64,000 bases of DNA from positions 1 through 64,000 of the forward strand of contig MU832650.1 in assembly GCA_029204225.1 (NCBI GenBank), given 5' to 3'. Shown piece by piece: positions 32,601 through 49,500 of this stretch. Both the position numbers and the translations under genes were made by a program. Under the pieces are notes generated by a model. It was not told the DNA's origin and did no database searches. It was given only the letters and a program-made list of their open reading frames with translations. Numbering within the stretch: position 1 is the stretch's first letter; each line of letters starts with the position of its first letter. Origin of the DNA: Diphasiastrum complanatum. Taxonomy: Eukaryota; Streptophyta; Lycopodiopsida; Lycopodiales; Lycopodiaceae.

Positions 32601-33510
32601 GGACAGCCTGCTGCTGAGTTTTACTGGGTGCAAGTGTAGGGGCTTGGCATTGGGTTTGTGCTCGAGTCAAGACCCAAGCAGAATGAGTTTCAACAGGTAA
32701 AGTTTCTACTTGCACTGAACAGACAGGAGCTGCAGGTTTGGATCGGGATGGGCAGTCCTTCACATGATGTTCAATACCACAGTTTTCACAAACTGGAAGA
32801 AAATGGAGTTTATCTGGACAGCGAATACTAGGATGCTTACCTGCACAGATAAAACATCCTCGTATTGCGGGCAGTTGATGTGCGGCAAAGACAGCTTGGT
32901 TTGGATTGTAAGCTTGGGCATTGGGATCCACTGTTTGAGCATTAGAATTATAGGTATAATAAACAACCGTTTTAGTACAATATTGTGGTTGAGTATTGTC
33001 TTCCACATAGTAGATTGTCGGATCGATGGTATAGGGATCAAGATAATGGACAACGTGTTGTGGGGCAGGTTGATTAACGACAAACTATTGACGTGGTGAT
33101 GGGTATTGATTTGGTGCAGTTGGTCATATTTGGTAGACCTTTGGTCATGGCACAGACTGTTGTGGAGGGTAGGGGCGGTATGCTCGATAGATGGTGGGTC
33201 CGGTTGCTGCTGGAAAATGGTTTCGTAGTTGAGAGCATTCATTAGCAGTGTGATGTTGTGAGTAGATTGGACACCAAATATTTTTTCTTGCTGGAAAGGA
33301 TTTCTCAGCAATCTGTTTCATGGCGGTTTGAAAATTGGCAGTGAGTTTATCCATATGAGATTGTTGAGTTTTTTGCCAGGTTTCCATTTGATGTAGAAGT
33401 TCAGAAGATTGGGCAATATTGTCAGACTTTGGGTGATTAGGATGGTCCGGATTCTTAGATTTCTTTTCACGATGGTCAAAGTCATTGTCGGAACCTTCGT
33501 AGCGAGCGGA
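29681..33510 (-). mobile_element. Ty3/gypsy gag-pol remnant without LTRs
   Basis: In minus order: gag tail (33510-33145; KLTANFQTAMKQIAE, NIWCPIYSQHHTANEC); two CCHC-like knuckles near 32830 and 32770 (CFICAGKHPSIRC, CENCGIEHHVKDC); a protease-like LDGGFGVNIIS near 32300 and LLLGRLWLTNA at 32050; and a long linker. The reverse transcriptase starts in the 311-codon frame 31599-30664 (RPYRCNPIYKAKTKEEL) and continues through shifted frames to MPFGLYNAPSTFQ and YLDDL near 30440. RNase H (FLSRQLIPDEVNYTTTEREAL) lies at 29981-29810. Stops and shifts recur. Integrase and both LTRs are absent. Confidence 0.82.
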
Positions 33511-34100
33511 GGGGGGGGGGGGGTTTGAAATGTGTGTGTCCCAAAAAAAAAAGGAGGCTTGTATGTGTTTTTTTTTACACACATTTTTTTTCAAACTTTA
33601 TATTGCTCTTTTCTTTGCAAATGTGTGATGTTTTCTTTTGTTTCTTCTTGTGTCAGGTTGAAATGAAATCCATCGTCACCATTCAATAGCGCAATGGATC
33701 TATCAACCGTAACATCGTCCATCATTGTCAATGCCAGAGAGAGGCAAAAAATATAGTGCAATGGATCTATCAACCGTCCCATCGTTCATCGCCTTCTGTT
33801 ACGCCATATTGATCAAAAACCCGTGACTCTTTCAAATCCAAAACCAGCATGAGAAGTCGAGGAGAGAGACCCAATCGAGAGAGAGAGAGAGATCGGGAAA
33901 GAGAGACCCGATCAAGAGAGCTAGTGAGCAGGGGGGGGGATTTGAAATGTGTGTGTCCAAAAAAAAAAAAAAGGGAGGCTTGTATGTGTTGTTTTTTACA
34001 CACTTTTTTTTTTAAACGTTGTTTTGCTCTTTTCTTTGCAAATGCGTGACATTTTTTTGCAGACAGAGCGTGACATTTTTGGCGGCGAAAATACACACAC
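33511..34100. repeat. Duplicated G-run block and associated spacer
   Basis: A block at 33511-33633 (G-run, TTTGAAATGTGTGTGTCC, A-run, GGAGGCTTGTATGTGT, T-run, TTGCTCTTTTCTTTGCAAAT) recurs at 33931-34050. Between them, about 33 bp around GCAATGGATCTATCAACCGT occurs twice (about 33690 and 33757). No coding content is supported. Confidence 0.6.
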
Positions 34101-34126
34101 TCTCTAAAATAGTTTTATATTATATA

Positions 34127-34230
<104 letters not shown>

Positions 34231-34541
34231 AAACTATTTGTGCGCATGTGTATGGGGTAGGAGGATGCATGGGTCCCCATGCATCCTCCTCCTCTCACCT
34301 ATGCATACACACTTTATTAATTAAAAATGATGGGAAGGGGCCAACCTTGGTATTTGCAAGTTGCAATCCAAGTCCAAGTGGTAATTCACATTAAATGGGT
34401 TGTCAAGTTGGCCACTCTGTAATTAATGAGTGATCATTGGGCCTTAAAGTTTTATTATGTGCTGCCAATGGTCTAGGCATTTGCAATAGCACGGCCACAC
34501 AGTGACACACTCTCCATAGTCCAATGTCCACGTTTGAAGGA

Positions 34542-34676
<135 letters not shown>

Positions 34677-35081
34677 AAGAGTGCTTACTTTTGATTCTGG
34701 AGTCTGGAATTTGAAGAAAATTTGAATGGTCATTGCTGATTTTTTATTATCATTCTTTTTCATGTATTATGATAGCATCAGTATGGCATCTCAATCTCTC
34801 TCTCTCTATCTGTCACGGTTGATAACTGTTACAACTGCCATCTCTCTCTCTATCTATCACGGTTGATAGCTGTTATAGCTGTCAGGGCTTGATTTTTGGT
34901 TCTCATTCACATTTAAACTCTTGGGAATTGTAGTCTACTAGGGCTTGGTTTATCTATTCTCATTATCATTTGAGCATATAGCGACTGCCAAGGATTATTG
35001 AGATTAAAAGCAATTGTTGGGGATTCTTCCAGGGATTTGTGTTTGGCAGCGTGCTGAATCAAGAAGAGACAACAAGAAAAC

Positions 35082-35236
<155 letters not shown>

Positions 35237-35398
35237 ATGCTCGCTCTCACAAATAAGAGTGCTTACTTTTGATTTTGGAATTTGAAATTTGAATGGTCAT
35301 TGTTGATTTCTGATTATCATTCTTATTCATGAATTATGATAACATCAGTATGGCATCTCAATCTCTCTCTATCTGTCACGGTTGATATCTGTTACCGC

Positions 35399-35403
<5 letters not shown>

Positions 35404-35472
<69 letters not shown>
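35404..35472. repeat. (CT)n microsatellite inside the second duplicated unit
   Basis: An uninterrupted run of about 69 bp that is only a short CT stretch in the first unit, so it expanded after the duplication (or contracted in the other). Confidence 0.95.
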
Positions 35473-35476
<4 letters not shown>

Positions 35477-35700
35477 CGGTTGATAGTTGTTACAACTACC
35501 AGGGCTTGATTTTTGGTTCTCATTCACATTTAAACTTTTGGGGACTATAGTCTACCAAGGCTTGGTTTATCTATTCTCATTGTCATTCGAGCAGATAGCA
35601 ACTGCCAAGCATTATTGAGATTAAAAGCAATTGTTGGGGAGTCTTCCAGGGATTTGGGTTTGGCAGCGTGGTGAATCAAGAAGAGACAACAAGAAAACGC

Positions 35701-37847
35701 TTCTGGTGCTGCTATAAAAGCGCATGTACAAGATACACACAGAGCTATTTTGTAGCTAATTCACATGATTTAATGAGCATGCTGTTTTTTGGAAAAGATC
35801 AATGCTATTTTGTAGGTAGTTCCTAAATGGCAGGTTGTCCAACACTATGTTTGTGATACAAACTGTCATGTCATTAACTAGAAAGTAAGCTTTACATGAC
35901 AAAAAGTAGACTCCATCGCTGCAAAAAGTGAACGACGTAAGAGTGTCGTATGTAGAGGCCCGAGAGTTGTCGAAATCAATGATAAAATATTTTCATCCCT
36001 GCCTTTAACCATCGTGTCCATGAATAACACTCTAAACTTTCCTCCCATTTTAAAAGAGATGTTTTATCTTCACTATATTGAATGTCGGTCGGAATATCCT
36101 ATGACAGTTATGCTCCCGATGTCCCATAATGTTGTCTTTCCCTCAAATGATTCGGAAAGTCTGTGAAGTCCATGATTAGAAGAGTTTCCAGCAAGTTCTT
36201 AGCATCGTAAAGCCTAATGCTGATGTTTTGTTTCTCACTATGTATGTTGAAATGGTCAACATTATGTCGGTGTAACATTAACATGAAAAATAGATAGTTT
36301 ATGTTTGTGTTTTTACTTTTATTTGTTTGTTAGGTAGAATTTGATCATTTCATTAATATTGTACAATAAACTTGATGATTTCTGTTCTAATTTGACAAGC
36401 CATCTCTATTTGAAAAACTAAAAAAACCATGTAGGCCTATCGACATGGACACTCTTGAGTGTGTGCGAAGCAACCCTTCGTATATTACTCCAGAGCATGA
36501 AAGTAGGTCTGCAAGGAAAAGGAGATTAAATAGGAGACGCAATGCGGTGTGAAGAGCATTGCTGGTTGCATCTAGAGGCCAGAGAGTTATCGAGAATATG
36601 GCATGTCCGAGTGCAAGTTTGGTGCTAGACTCACGTAGCATTGAGGGTGTGTCGGTCGTTACTATTGATGGTGTAGGTAGTATTGGTGGGACGCCAAATC
36701 ATGTTCGTTGTCATCCCAACCTATAGCACGTCAGAGTTAGAGTTTGCATCGGAGAGGAGAGGTAGAGTAGAGAGAGAGAGAAAAGAGCTAGGAGGAGACT
36801 TATTCCATGCCAGTTGGAGAAGGTGCAGGAGTTGATTAGTAGGCATGGATCTAATTTTGGCACTATTTCTAGTGTCCCCACATGCAACCCTGCAAGAAGC
36901 CTTTTGCGATTCTTTTACACCCGGTGTTTTGTGTTCTTTTTTCTTTATATTATAAGTTGGGCGTGCCAGTCATAGACTACTCACAACCCTAGCTTACATT
37001 CTTCTTTCCCCTTTGTTGCACTTAAGCTAAATCTGGGTTGGTTGTAGGCTGCAACCAACACGCCACATTGGTCAATGGTGACTAATATAGCATGTACTAT
37101 AGCAACAACACATTTTTTTTAAGGTGCATTAAAGCACATAGCAATGTGTAGCCATTGCACTACACATCAACCAGCCATTGCAAATTTGGAGCACGCAGGT
37201 GCTAGCTTCTCACACCCAGACCCCAACAATCCGTAGTTGTCCCGCGTTGGGTACCCCACTAATTATTGTGTACCACAACAACTGTGTGTATTGATGGTCT
37301 ATAGTCTGTCCGACTTAGTCATGCACAAGCCTATCAGTTTTTTTCTTTTTTAAATTGTTTGAAGGCGGGGGACCTAATTTGTAAAGTCTACGGTAGTTGG
37401 AGGTTGCTCCTCAATTCCTCAAGTTGGCTTCATGTTTATTTATTTATTTTTACTGGTTGAAAATTGGAGGGGCCCCTAGGGGTTAAGTCATTGGACTTTT
37501 CCCAAGGTGGGATATCCTTTGTACCCAAGCCCGCTGGATACAATGTGTGACGGTCCCAAAACAGATACAAACTAAAAAAAACAGCTAATGATTGGGGATT
37601 CTGTGTTCGGGACACCTTATTGAGGTTTCTCTCAAAAATCTCATATGTTAAAGGAATTTTTCGGTTCCCAACAAAATCTCACATGTTAAAGGAAATTTTT
37701 AATTCCTACTGGGAGATATGCTTCTACTTGCAGGTTTTGCCCATATAAAACTTGAGATTTATGACATTTACAAATTTTTTTGAAATTTTTTAAGACATGA
37801 TGCCGATTCAATTCTTGAATTATGCGGATTTTCTCAACACTGCGGGG
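35701..37847. other. Unassigned noncoding stretch
   Basis: No supported gene. 36440-36725 on the plus strand gives an Arg-rich protein-like stretch (YITPEHESRSARKRRLNRRR, a stop, then further open sequence) that might be transposon-derived; I do not recognise it. Confidence 0.3.
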
Positions 37848-38094
37848 ATCTCTTCCACCCCCACCCCCACCCCCACCCCCCTTCAAACACACACATGAAA
37901 ATAAAATAAAAGTAAAAATAATGAAGGAGTTGAGGCGCCCCGAAGAAAGAAATTAAAAGAAACCCCCCTCCAAAAAATCTCTTCCGTCCCCATCCCCCTC
38001 CTAACACACACATGAAAATAAAATAAAAATAAAAATAATGGAGTCAAGGTGCCGACCCAGAACAAAAAAATAAGGGAAACCCCCCTCCAAAATA
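37848..38094. repeat. Two tandem units of about 120-130 bp
   Basis: Each begins ATCTCTTCC, continues with a C-rich tract, ACACACATGAAAATAAAATA and AAAATAATG, and ends GAAACCCCCCTCCAAAA (37848-37976, 37977-38094). The C-rich part includes a (CCCCA)n run. Confidence 0.8.
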
Positions 38095-38367
38095 AAATAA
38101 AATAAACAATAACATGGTAACTCAAAGCTCCCGTGCTTGAAAAAATGTTTGGGTTGGGGACAAAGCCCCTCCCAAATTTTAAAAATCAAATAAATGTAAG
38201 GGGATTGGGACGTCAAGGTCTTGCACTCCATAAATTGAAAAGAAAAAAGATGACAAAGATAGGAAAAGAAAAGAAGCCTTTTCTTCAAATGGGAATATGC
38301 TTGTCGCAGACACATTTGGGGTTGTTCAAAACGCCCCCTCTGCCATCGAGTATATTACCCCAACATG

Positions 38368-38490
<123 letters not shown>

Positions 38491-39218
38491 GATATATATG
38501 TTCTAAAATATAATTATTCTTAGTATAACATTTGCATCCACCCCCCCCCCCCCCACAAACACACACACACCATGCACGCACACAGACACACACGACACTC
38601 TATATAAATGAAACATTATGAAACCATATGAGCATTAATATTGCCAAAACATCTTTTCAACATCTCCAAGATGAGAGGAGCATGTGTCTACAATGATTGG
38701 ATCATGAACTTGAGAGAACGAATGTTGATGATCTTGCCCTTCAAATGTGAAGGGCTCGATCCAGGACTCATACCATACGTCCCACATCACTAACAAAATC
38801 AAAAGTTTAAGGGAGATTGTGAGCAACTGAAAGAGCATTCATTGATCAAACAAAGCTTTCCAAGGAAGAAATAATGGATTGATGAAAGAATGAAAAGGAA
38901 GACTCTAAGAAGAATATAAAAAAAAAAAAAAATCTTCTCTCACTCTTCCTCAAGATTATCCAAAAACTTAATCTTGATTTGTCCTTTATTCCTCAAGAAT
39001 CTTTAAAATCCCAAGAAATTCTCTCTTTTTTTCTCCGTGTCCGTAGAGATAGAGAGAGTAAAGAAAGATGATCCTGTAGGCATGTGCATACTCGATCCAT
39101 TTATGAACCTCCAGCACGTCAATCCCTCTAGGATCAAACCAATAGAGGTTACTAGAAACACCATTTCTTGAACCAATGTGGGTCTGTAGTGATTGCCACA
39201 CTGCCACTAAGTTGATTT

Positions 39219-39427
39219 CAGCGATGGAGGGCTCTATCAAGCAGCGATGGAGGCTGATGAAGGGGGTGTGCTGGAGATAGATAAATGATTGCATGCATAC
39301 CTTTGTAGTAAGTGATAAAGAACAGCGATGGAGGGCTCTATCAAGCAGCGATGGAGGCTGATGAAGGGGGTGTGTTGGAGATAGATAAATTATTGTGTGC
39401 ATACCTTTGTAGTAAGTGATAAAGAAC
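39219..39427. repeat. Two tandem 104-bp units
   Basis: Starts CAGCGATGGAGGGCTCTATC at 39219 and again at 39323, with a few substitutions. Within each unit CAGCGATGGAGG itself occurs twice. Confidence 0.88.
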
Positions 39428-39573
39428 ACTCACAAATAGCTAGGATTCAAGTTGGGAAAGGCTCATGGCTATACAAGTCTATGTAGGGACATCATTCGTC
39501 ATTCGAATCCTAAACCCTAAAGCCGATGCTATATCCAATGGTTATTAAACTATCAAAACCGATGACAAATCCG

Positions 39574-42350
<2,777 letters not shown>

Positions 42351-42436
<86 letters not shown>
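42351..42436. repeat. (TC)n microsatellite
   Basis: About 86 bp with a single interrupting G near 42398; it lies downstream of the MYB gene stop codon. Confidence 0.96.
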
Positions 42437-42439
<3 letters not shown>

Positions 42440-42967
42440 CACACGCACACATGATGATTGTGAAATGACTGGTAATCACAACGCAGACACAACATTATTT
42501 GCATGTAGTTGAACTGGAATGGTGCAAGAAAAGCAATGCACAGAGCTTTTCAAAATACAGTACAGGTACAAGGTTTTTGTATAATGGCTGGAAAAGCTCT
42601 CTTTCACAAGCCATGAATCCAGAACTAGCACCATCTTGATACAAGAAAACATTATTGCTGGAATCCTCAAACATGTGTCCATGATGAAGAGGAAAGAATT
42701 GAGCGAAAATGAAGGAAGCTTGGAAGATCATACTGCAATAGATCATAAGCCTTTGCAAGAATGTGCAGTGAACCCCTTCAGCACAGTGTTTCTGTTTGTG
42801 TAAGCTGCAACATATAAACATGCTTCTTGAACTAGCTGGTTTGCAGGCAAAAAAACAGGGGGTCTATCAACCTTGCCCAGGGGGCCTTATGGCAGTAAGG
42901 CTACATAACAGATCTCTAAGCCTCACAACAAAATTCACCTGTATCACCTTAAAGCCCATAATGCAAA

Positions 42968-43497
42968 TCAGTGATTCATCGCTGGCTGAGGGATGGGATA
43001 CATGGGTTGTGGAACTTGCTGTGGTGGAACAGGCATGCCAGGCATTGCTAGGTGAGGTCTTGCATCATGTGATGCTGCATGGCCTGCTGAAGGCAGAAGG
43101 ACCGGGGTACCAACAGCTGATCCTGCAGCAGGTGTTACATATAGGCCAACACCAGGAGAATTCTGCTGAGGAAGATGTTGTACGGGTTGACCAAGAACTG
43201 GGCCATTCACCATCGGAGATTGACCAGTAATAGGAGGATGATGAGCTTGCCTAACATCTCCATTCGTCACACTCCTTATGTCATGGATACTGGTCCGTCT
43301 CTTATCCTTGTTTATGGAAGCTAGTCGAATGAAGTATTTCTGGGCATGACTTGCAACCTGAGTTGGTGTCCTTGAAATCACAAAATTTCTGGATATGCTT
43401 CGCCAATCACCCTTGCCAAATTTTTCCAGTCCAAGCAAAAAGAGCCTGCATTGGTCACAAAAGAGCTGTTTTGTTCAGCGAACACAAATTTCAAAAA

Positions 43498-43555
<58 letters not shown>

Positions 43556-46500
43556 TTGGAGTTTCTAAAATGCAATTCTTAGAAGTTTTTTTTCCCTTTT
43601 GAAGGTTTAAAGGCCCAAGACAGGCTTGCCTCATAAGACCACTTTCATCAGTTTCTTTGAATCTGAATTCATGAAAATAGACCCCATTTAATTTATAATC
43701 GCACTCTAAAGAAGAAAGATCAAGCTTTATACTTATGATTGCAAGATAAACCCCAAAATGGATAGAACTAATAATGTCTTATGTTGACTAAATTACTCAA
43801 GTCGATCAATCATACCACGAGTTTCCTGAAAAGAAAAGCATGTGAATGGATAAGAACTGAGAATTTACATCCACTGCATCACAAGAAAATTCGATCACTG
43901 ATCCAATATGTAGTTTGTAATGTAATTATCAACTCATACCGCCCTTATCAGTCTTCTTTCCAAGCTTTATGGGACTATGCACACGTATCAGGTAAGATCA
44001 ATACATAAACTATAGTGCAAAAGTTACAGGCCTGTAAAAAATGAGGCATGTGTTCTTTAGCTTCACAAAATTCAACCGCGATACCTCGCATGGTAATCCA
44101 AGCATATGCTTGAACATGCCACTCATGCAGTTGCAGGCAATCCACAGGAGGCTATTTAGCCTCAGGCCCCCATAATATTATTTGATAGTAGCTATTAGTA
44201 TTTGAATTTTGGACCTTCATGCCAAAATTTGTACCACAAAGTTGTTTGTGAATAAATGAAATTTTGCACCACTAATGGGGACCCTGGGAGACATGAGTTA
44301 TTCATTTAGTCATTATTAGTAGGTCCTCATGATAAGTCGCCAATCTAACCTGCTTCGGTCCCAATGCCCTATCAATAGGCTGATTGGGAATCCAAATAGA
44401 CAACTTATAAGAGTTACGCTGGCAAAAAGCTTAGCTTACTTCAGACCAGTACTAGCTTTGCAAAAACCAGATTTACGCACGTACTGGTATCGATACAGCA
44501 ATAAACTCTCTTCTATCAGCTTCATATAAACTTCAGCAACTCAGTGACGTTCCTCCTTTTGGTTATACTAGTGTTCTTGTGTGCTTTGGGCCATAAATTG
44601 GATAAGAGAATTTTTTGGGCAAGGAACATCTCATTTGGCCCTAAACTAGATCTGTCATTCCTCCATATTACTTCTAAGATGATCCCCTTGACAAACTGCG
44701 ACATTTCGCTTACTGGTCCCTAGTGAGCACTTCTTACACTGACCTGGACACTTAAAGGCCATACCCATCACAAGGCACACCATCCTTTTCTCTACTCTTC
44801 CCTATCATTCCTGTGTAGAGATCCTCAGCTGAAAAACAAGGGATGTAGCACTCCCTCGTACGTAGTGTTTACATCTTTGAAAAAGATCACGAAACAATCT
44901 TCTGAGCCTACTAGCTCTTTCCCGGTTGAGTCCTACAGTGTTTTATAGTTACCTTAACCAGATACAACATAGAGAATGACACATGCAACTCTCTCATGTT
45001 GAGTATCTCATCTAGCACTACAAGCTTGACAAAGGTGTCATTTCCTACAAGGTTATTAGATATACCCCAACTACTCTTTTTGGTTGGCTTAAATGTAAGA
45101 TTACAAGGACATAGAAACCTTTCTAAATCATAAGCAACCTCACCGACTCTCTTCAATAATGGATATGGACCACAACACCTCAGAGAAAACTTCGCACGCT
45201 CACATATCTTTAGGGTTTACGAGCATTCAAGCATTCTAATTTCAAATTCAATTTTCCATCAAGCATTCTAATTTCAAATTCGATTTTCCATGTCCACACC
45301 CTTTGGGTCTATTCTGAGGTTTCTTCATGCTTTTTGTAGCATACTTTACCATTTGTTTCATGTCTTCAAGAGAATCCCTTGATGCCAACATGCTCCCCCT
45401 TTCTGACACTACCCCTATTGGCATTTTGGTTGGAAGCCATACATAAGCACAAATAGGTTGTATCTCATCATGAAACGCTTGGCATTGCTATAGACAAATT
45501 GTAAATTGAAAGATATGCTTGCGTCTTCTCAATCAAATTGTCTCTTACTTATATCTACTTCACCATTTCTTCCTAATCAACCCTCTATGTCAAGCCATTC
45601 ATAAGGGCATGTTGTGTTGTGCTCATAGTGACACATAGCTCCAACCGAAAGTGATAGCCAAACTTCTTGTTGGAGTCACTAACAATACAAGTTGATAGCC
45701 CAAAAGACCTAAAAGTAGCCTTCAGAGACAATCTCGTTAATTCAAAAGTTGTCATGTTTTCACCTATTGGAATAGCATGATTCATCATGGTCAATCAGCC
45801 CATAATTACCTACACATGGCCATGCCGCCTCCATTTCCTAGGCAAAGATTCATCAATAAGCTTTCCCAATTGACTAGGTGGCATCTCCAAATAAACACTT
45901 GCTTTAAAACATTGTCCTATATAATCTTGCGGTTCTTTTAATGTAATAACATATTCTTAAGACGTTCTATTCCATTCCTAGCCAAAAGACTGGGCTTTTC
46001 TAGAACACAAGTCTTTAAAATTCTAAATGTCGAACACTCACACTATCTTGGCACTCAAAGAATTTGGCATCAATTGACATTGATTGCCAAACACACATAC
46101 GAGTGTATTTTAGAATAGTAAAAATATTCGGGAAACACGATCCTCAACATTACCCAATGTGTGAAGCTCAATTGATTAATCGTGGATATCCAATTTAGGG
46201 CTTCCATTGGATGAATAAAACTTTTTGCTTTCAAAAGCAACTCGCCTCCCCAACAAGGCATCACACATTTCTAGCTCTAATATGCGTAGTCCTTTTCCTT
46301 CATCAAAACAACATTCTCAACATTATCCTTGATAGCACAATCTTAGGTAGACAGACCAAGGAGAGTCGGAAGTTTTAACACTTTGATTCTTGAGCATGTA
46401 GCTTCCTTTATAAAAAATTCACACTCAAATTTCGTAACATACAATTATGTCGTCTAAGAAGACTTTCTTTTTGCTGAATTTATTCCTCTGTGAGATCTTC

Positions 46501-49500
46501 CATTTTCATAGGTTGAACCCAATGAGGTTGGCTCAATTGGTTAGGTTGACATCCAAAGGTTTCTTTGGTCCCAGGTTCGAGCCTCCCCTTGGGAACCAAG
46601 AAGCACTTATCATTATGTATAATTTCATGAAATGACCAACATCATTTCTATCTTGATACAACGTAACATGCTCAAGTATCAACTTCAATATGATGAGGCA
46701 TCACTACATCAATTTCGTCAATTGGTTTTGCATATCCCTCTTGTTGAACATTGTTATGGACCTTTTGAGACTCCTAAAGTTCTTACTAATGTCGCCTACC
46801 TATAAACTCAAGTTGCCTCCCCTAGTCAAAGTTGCACCTATCTTTCATGTCAACATTCTCCATGCATCTAATTGTCAGTTTGATACAGTTGCCATCATTT
46901 CAAATTCATTATAATAGTTAAACCTTACCTTCCAATGGCTATTATCTAGGCACACGTTTGTATAATCCATTGCCTTGTTCCTAGTGCAATGGCATGACAA
47001 GCCTATTGCTAAGTGTATACATGGGAAAGCATGGAAGGTTTCCATGGGTTGGTTCTCTATCCTCAGCATTGTTGGTTTAGGGTTTAAAGTGCATGCTACA
47101 CTATCAAAATTATAGGCTAGAGAGTCCAGGCTAATAGGTACAAATTGCTAATTCAAGAATTAAAAAAGTTGAGCGTTCGATGGGCTTCAATACTCAATGT
47201 TATAACTTCAAAAGATTGAAGAGCTCTTTGAGATTATTTAAAACAAGATATTTGGTACCTTTGAGTTGGTCCCTAAGAGAAAGACACGATGCAAGTTTGA
47301 TTTGACTTGCATAAAGGCCAAGTGCACTTATGCATCACAAATCCTAGTATCTTTTGTGCATTTAGGAGAGGTTTGTCATTGATTCAATGAACTATTCTAT
47401 CTAAAATGAATCAGAAGTTTGCTCTTATTTATATTTCCAACTCAAATTGTCGGCTGATTCTAGGTAAAACTCGAATCGTGGTTCGAGCCATGATTCAGCA
47501 AAACATTGTCACCGATTAGCTGTCCTTCAAGTATAAATAGGCCTCATTCAACAAGGGTGGTTGTTGAGTTTTAGGCTAGCATAAACTATAGTTTAGCTTA
47601 GATCAGTAGTAGCTCCCGCATAGACCATATTTAGGTGAGTATTAACATTATTACAACAATTACTTAATCTTATATGAGCTTGCTAGTCATTTGAGCTACT
47701 CATTGACATTTTTCTTCAACTACATTAAGAAGTCATGTGCTTTTGTTCATAACCCATGCTCGCAGTCCTTGGCGATCAGGTGCAGATCAGGATGCATAGA
47801 GATCAGCGTCATCGATCAAATTTAGGGTGGGGTCACACATAGTGGGGGTTAAGTCCAAAAGGCCCAAATACTCTACTTTGATTGGTGGAGCCACTCCAAG
47901 AGGCCTTCCCCACGTTTCACAAGGGATGAGAGTTGCCCCTAGGTGGGCATCCTAGGTGCCAACCTGGAGTAACTCAACATACCATACCAGGGGAGTCCCT
48001 TAGGCCTCTTGGAGTATGGGGGGTAAGTGGTGGACCCTTTCTCTCCCCTCCAATAAAAAACATAAATGCCTTACCTAATTTGGGTTTAGACATTAAATGC
48101 CTTGACCTCCAAATGAAAGGGGCTTTCACATGGAATGACATGGAAAGACCTAAGCTTTCAAATCAGGGGGTAAGTGCATAATTTGAAACAGCCCTGGACT
48201 CTTCCATGTGAAACCACCCTTAGGCTAGGATTAACGTTGTTACAACAATATACCTGATCTTTTATCAACTTGCTAGTCATTTAAGAAACTCATTGACATT
48301 TCTTTTTGGTTACAATAGAGTGCTATGTGCTTTGTTCATAACACATCCCTCAGTCCCGGTGATCAGGTCAAGATCAAGATGCATAAACATTATGTCTGCG
48401 TTGATTTACATACACTACAAGAGATCAACATTGTGAATCTGTCTTTTCCTGAAGTCCACTTATCTAGCAAAACAATGGGTACAAAATATTTCTAAGCACA
48501 AGCCCAACTTTTTATCTCATTTGAAAAAATATGTCCTGAATGATAAATCCAAATCCACAACCTATGGAGAAAACTGTCCTGCTCCTTTCAGTCAGATCAC
48601 CTAAAGAACTATACATGAGCAATTGAACTTTTATCTTTGCTAGGCTAAGCATGGCGTTTAGACATATAGAGACCACCCTAAAATTCCTCTACCATCGACT
48701 TCATCATGACTAGCGTGGATTATGCACTACTGCTTTGCCACTGTGTCCTGCAGCTGCAAGCTATGTGAATAAGTAGTAGCGGTAATACAACACAAACAAA
48801 GCTGAAGAAAGATTGTTGTCATGTATGTGTTCATAAGGAACATAATGATGCTAGCAGCGTGTAGGTCTTAAATAACGAACTGAACAATGCATTGAACACT
48901 CAACAGAAAGAGTCAAGGAAATTGAAACGGGCCATTGTTTTGTGAATGTTTGACTTCTTTCGCCAGACGGAAAAATTAGAAAAGGACTAAACACAAGTGA
49001 GAGAAAGAGAATATATACCGATGCTCTTCTTCAGTCCAAGGTATACCCTTGCGACGCTCCTGCTCTGAGGGCTTTCCAAGATTTGCCTTACTGCTTACAA
49101 AACCATTTCCTCCTTTGTTGTTGCTACCAGTTGTAGCAAAGGCAGAGGGCTGTGCAGAAACAAAATTCACTTCCTTTTTTATAAGCGGGCTGTCACAAGC
49201 ACTTGGAACTTGGTCTGCTACACTTTCTGATGCCAAAGATGGATCACTATAATTCGGCAAAGCCACTAACCCTGCCTCAATTAATTTCACATCCTCGGCT
49301 AATACTGAGAAATGACTTTGAAGCTCAAAGGGGTCTCTTCCAGGAACCATGGCTGCAACCTGCTTCCAAAGATCCGGAATATCTTGTTCATAGACAGAAA
49401 GCGCAGACTCAAAAAGCTTATCATCTTGGCGAGTCCAAGAAGAAACTAAAGAAGGGGAAGCGACTAGTCGGGGTGAGGGCGGCAAAGCTGAAGTAGGGAA

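Larger units (their letters stand above)
43446..49018 (-). other. 5.57-kb intron of the MYB gene
   Basis: GT donor at 49018-49017 and AG acceptor at 43447-43446 in sense. It contains a CT microsatellite near the acceptor, gypsy integrase debris in both orientations, a SINE-like sequence, a pair of diverged direct repeats (47641-48390), and a duplicated 36-bp word at about 45218-45290. Confidence 0.88.

Noticed and set aside
42796-43230. 144-codon plus-strand frame over the MYB second exon
   Set aside because: It is antisense to a well-supported coding exon and has no domain.
46521-46605. Functional tRNA gene
   Set aside because: A and B boxes are present but no acceptor stem or anticodon arm can be drawn; a SINE head is more likely.
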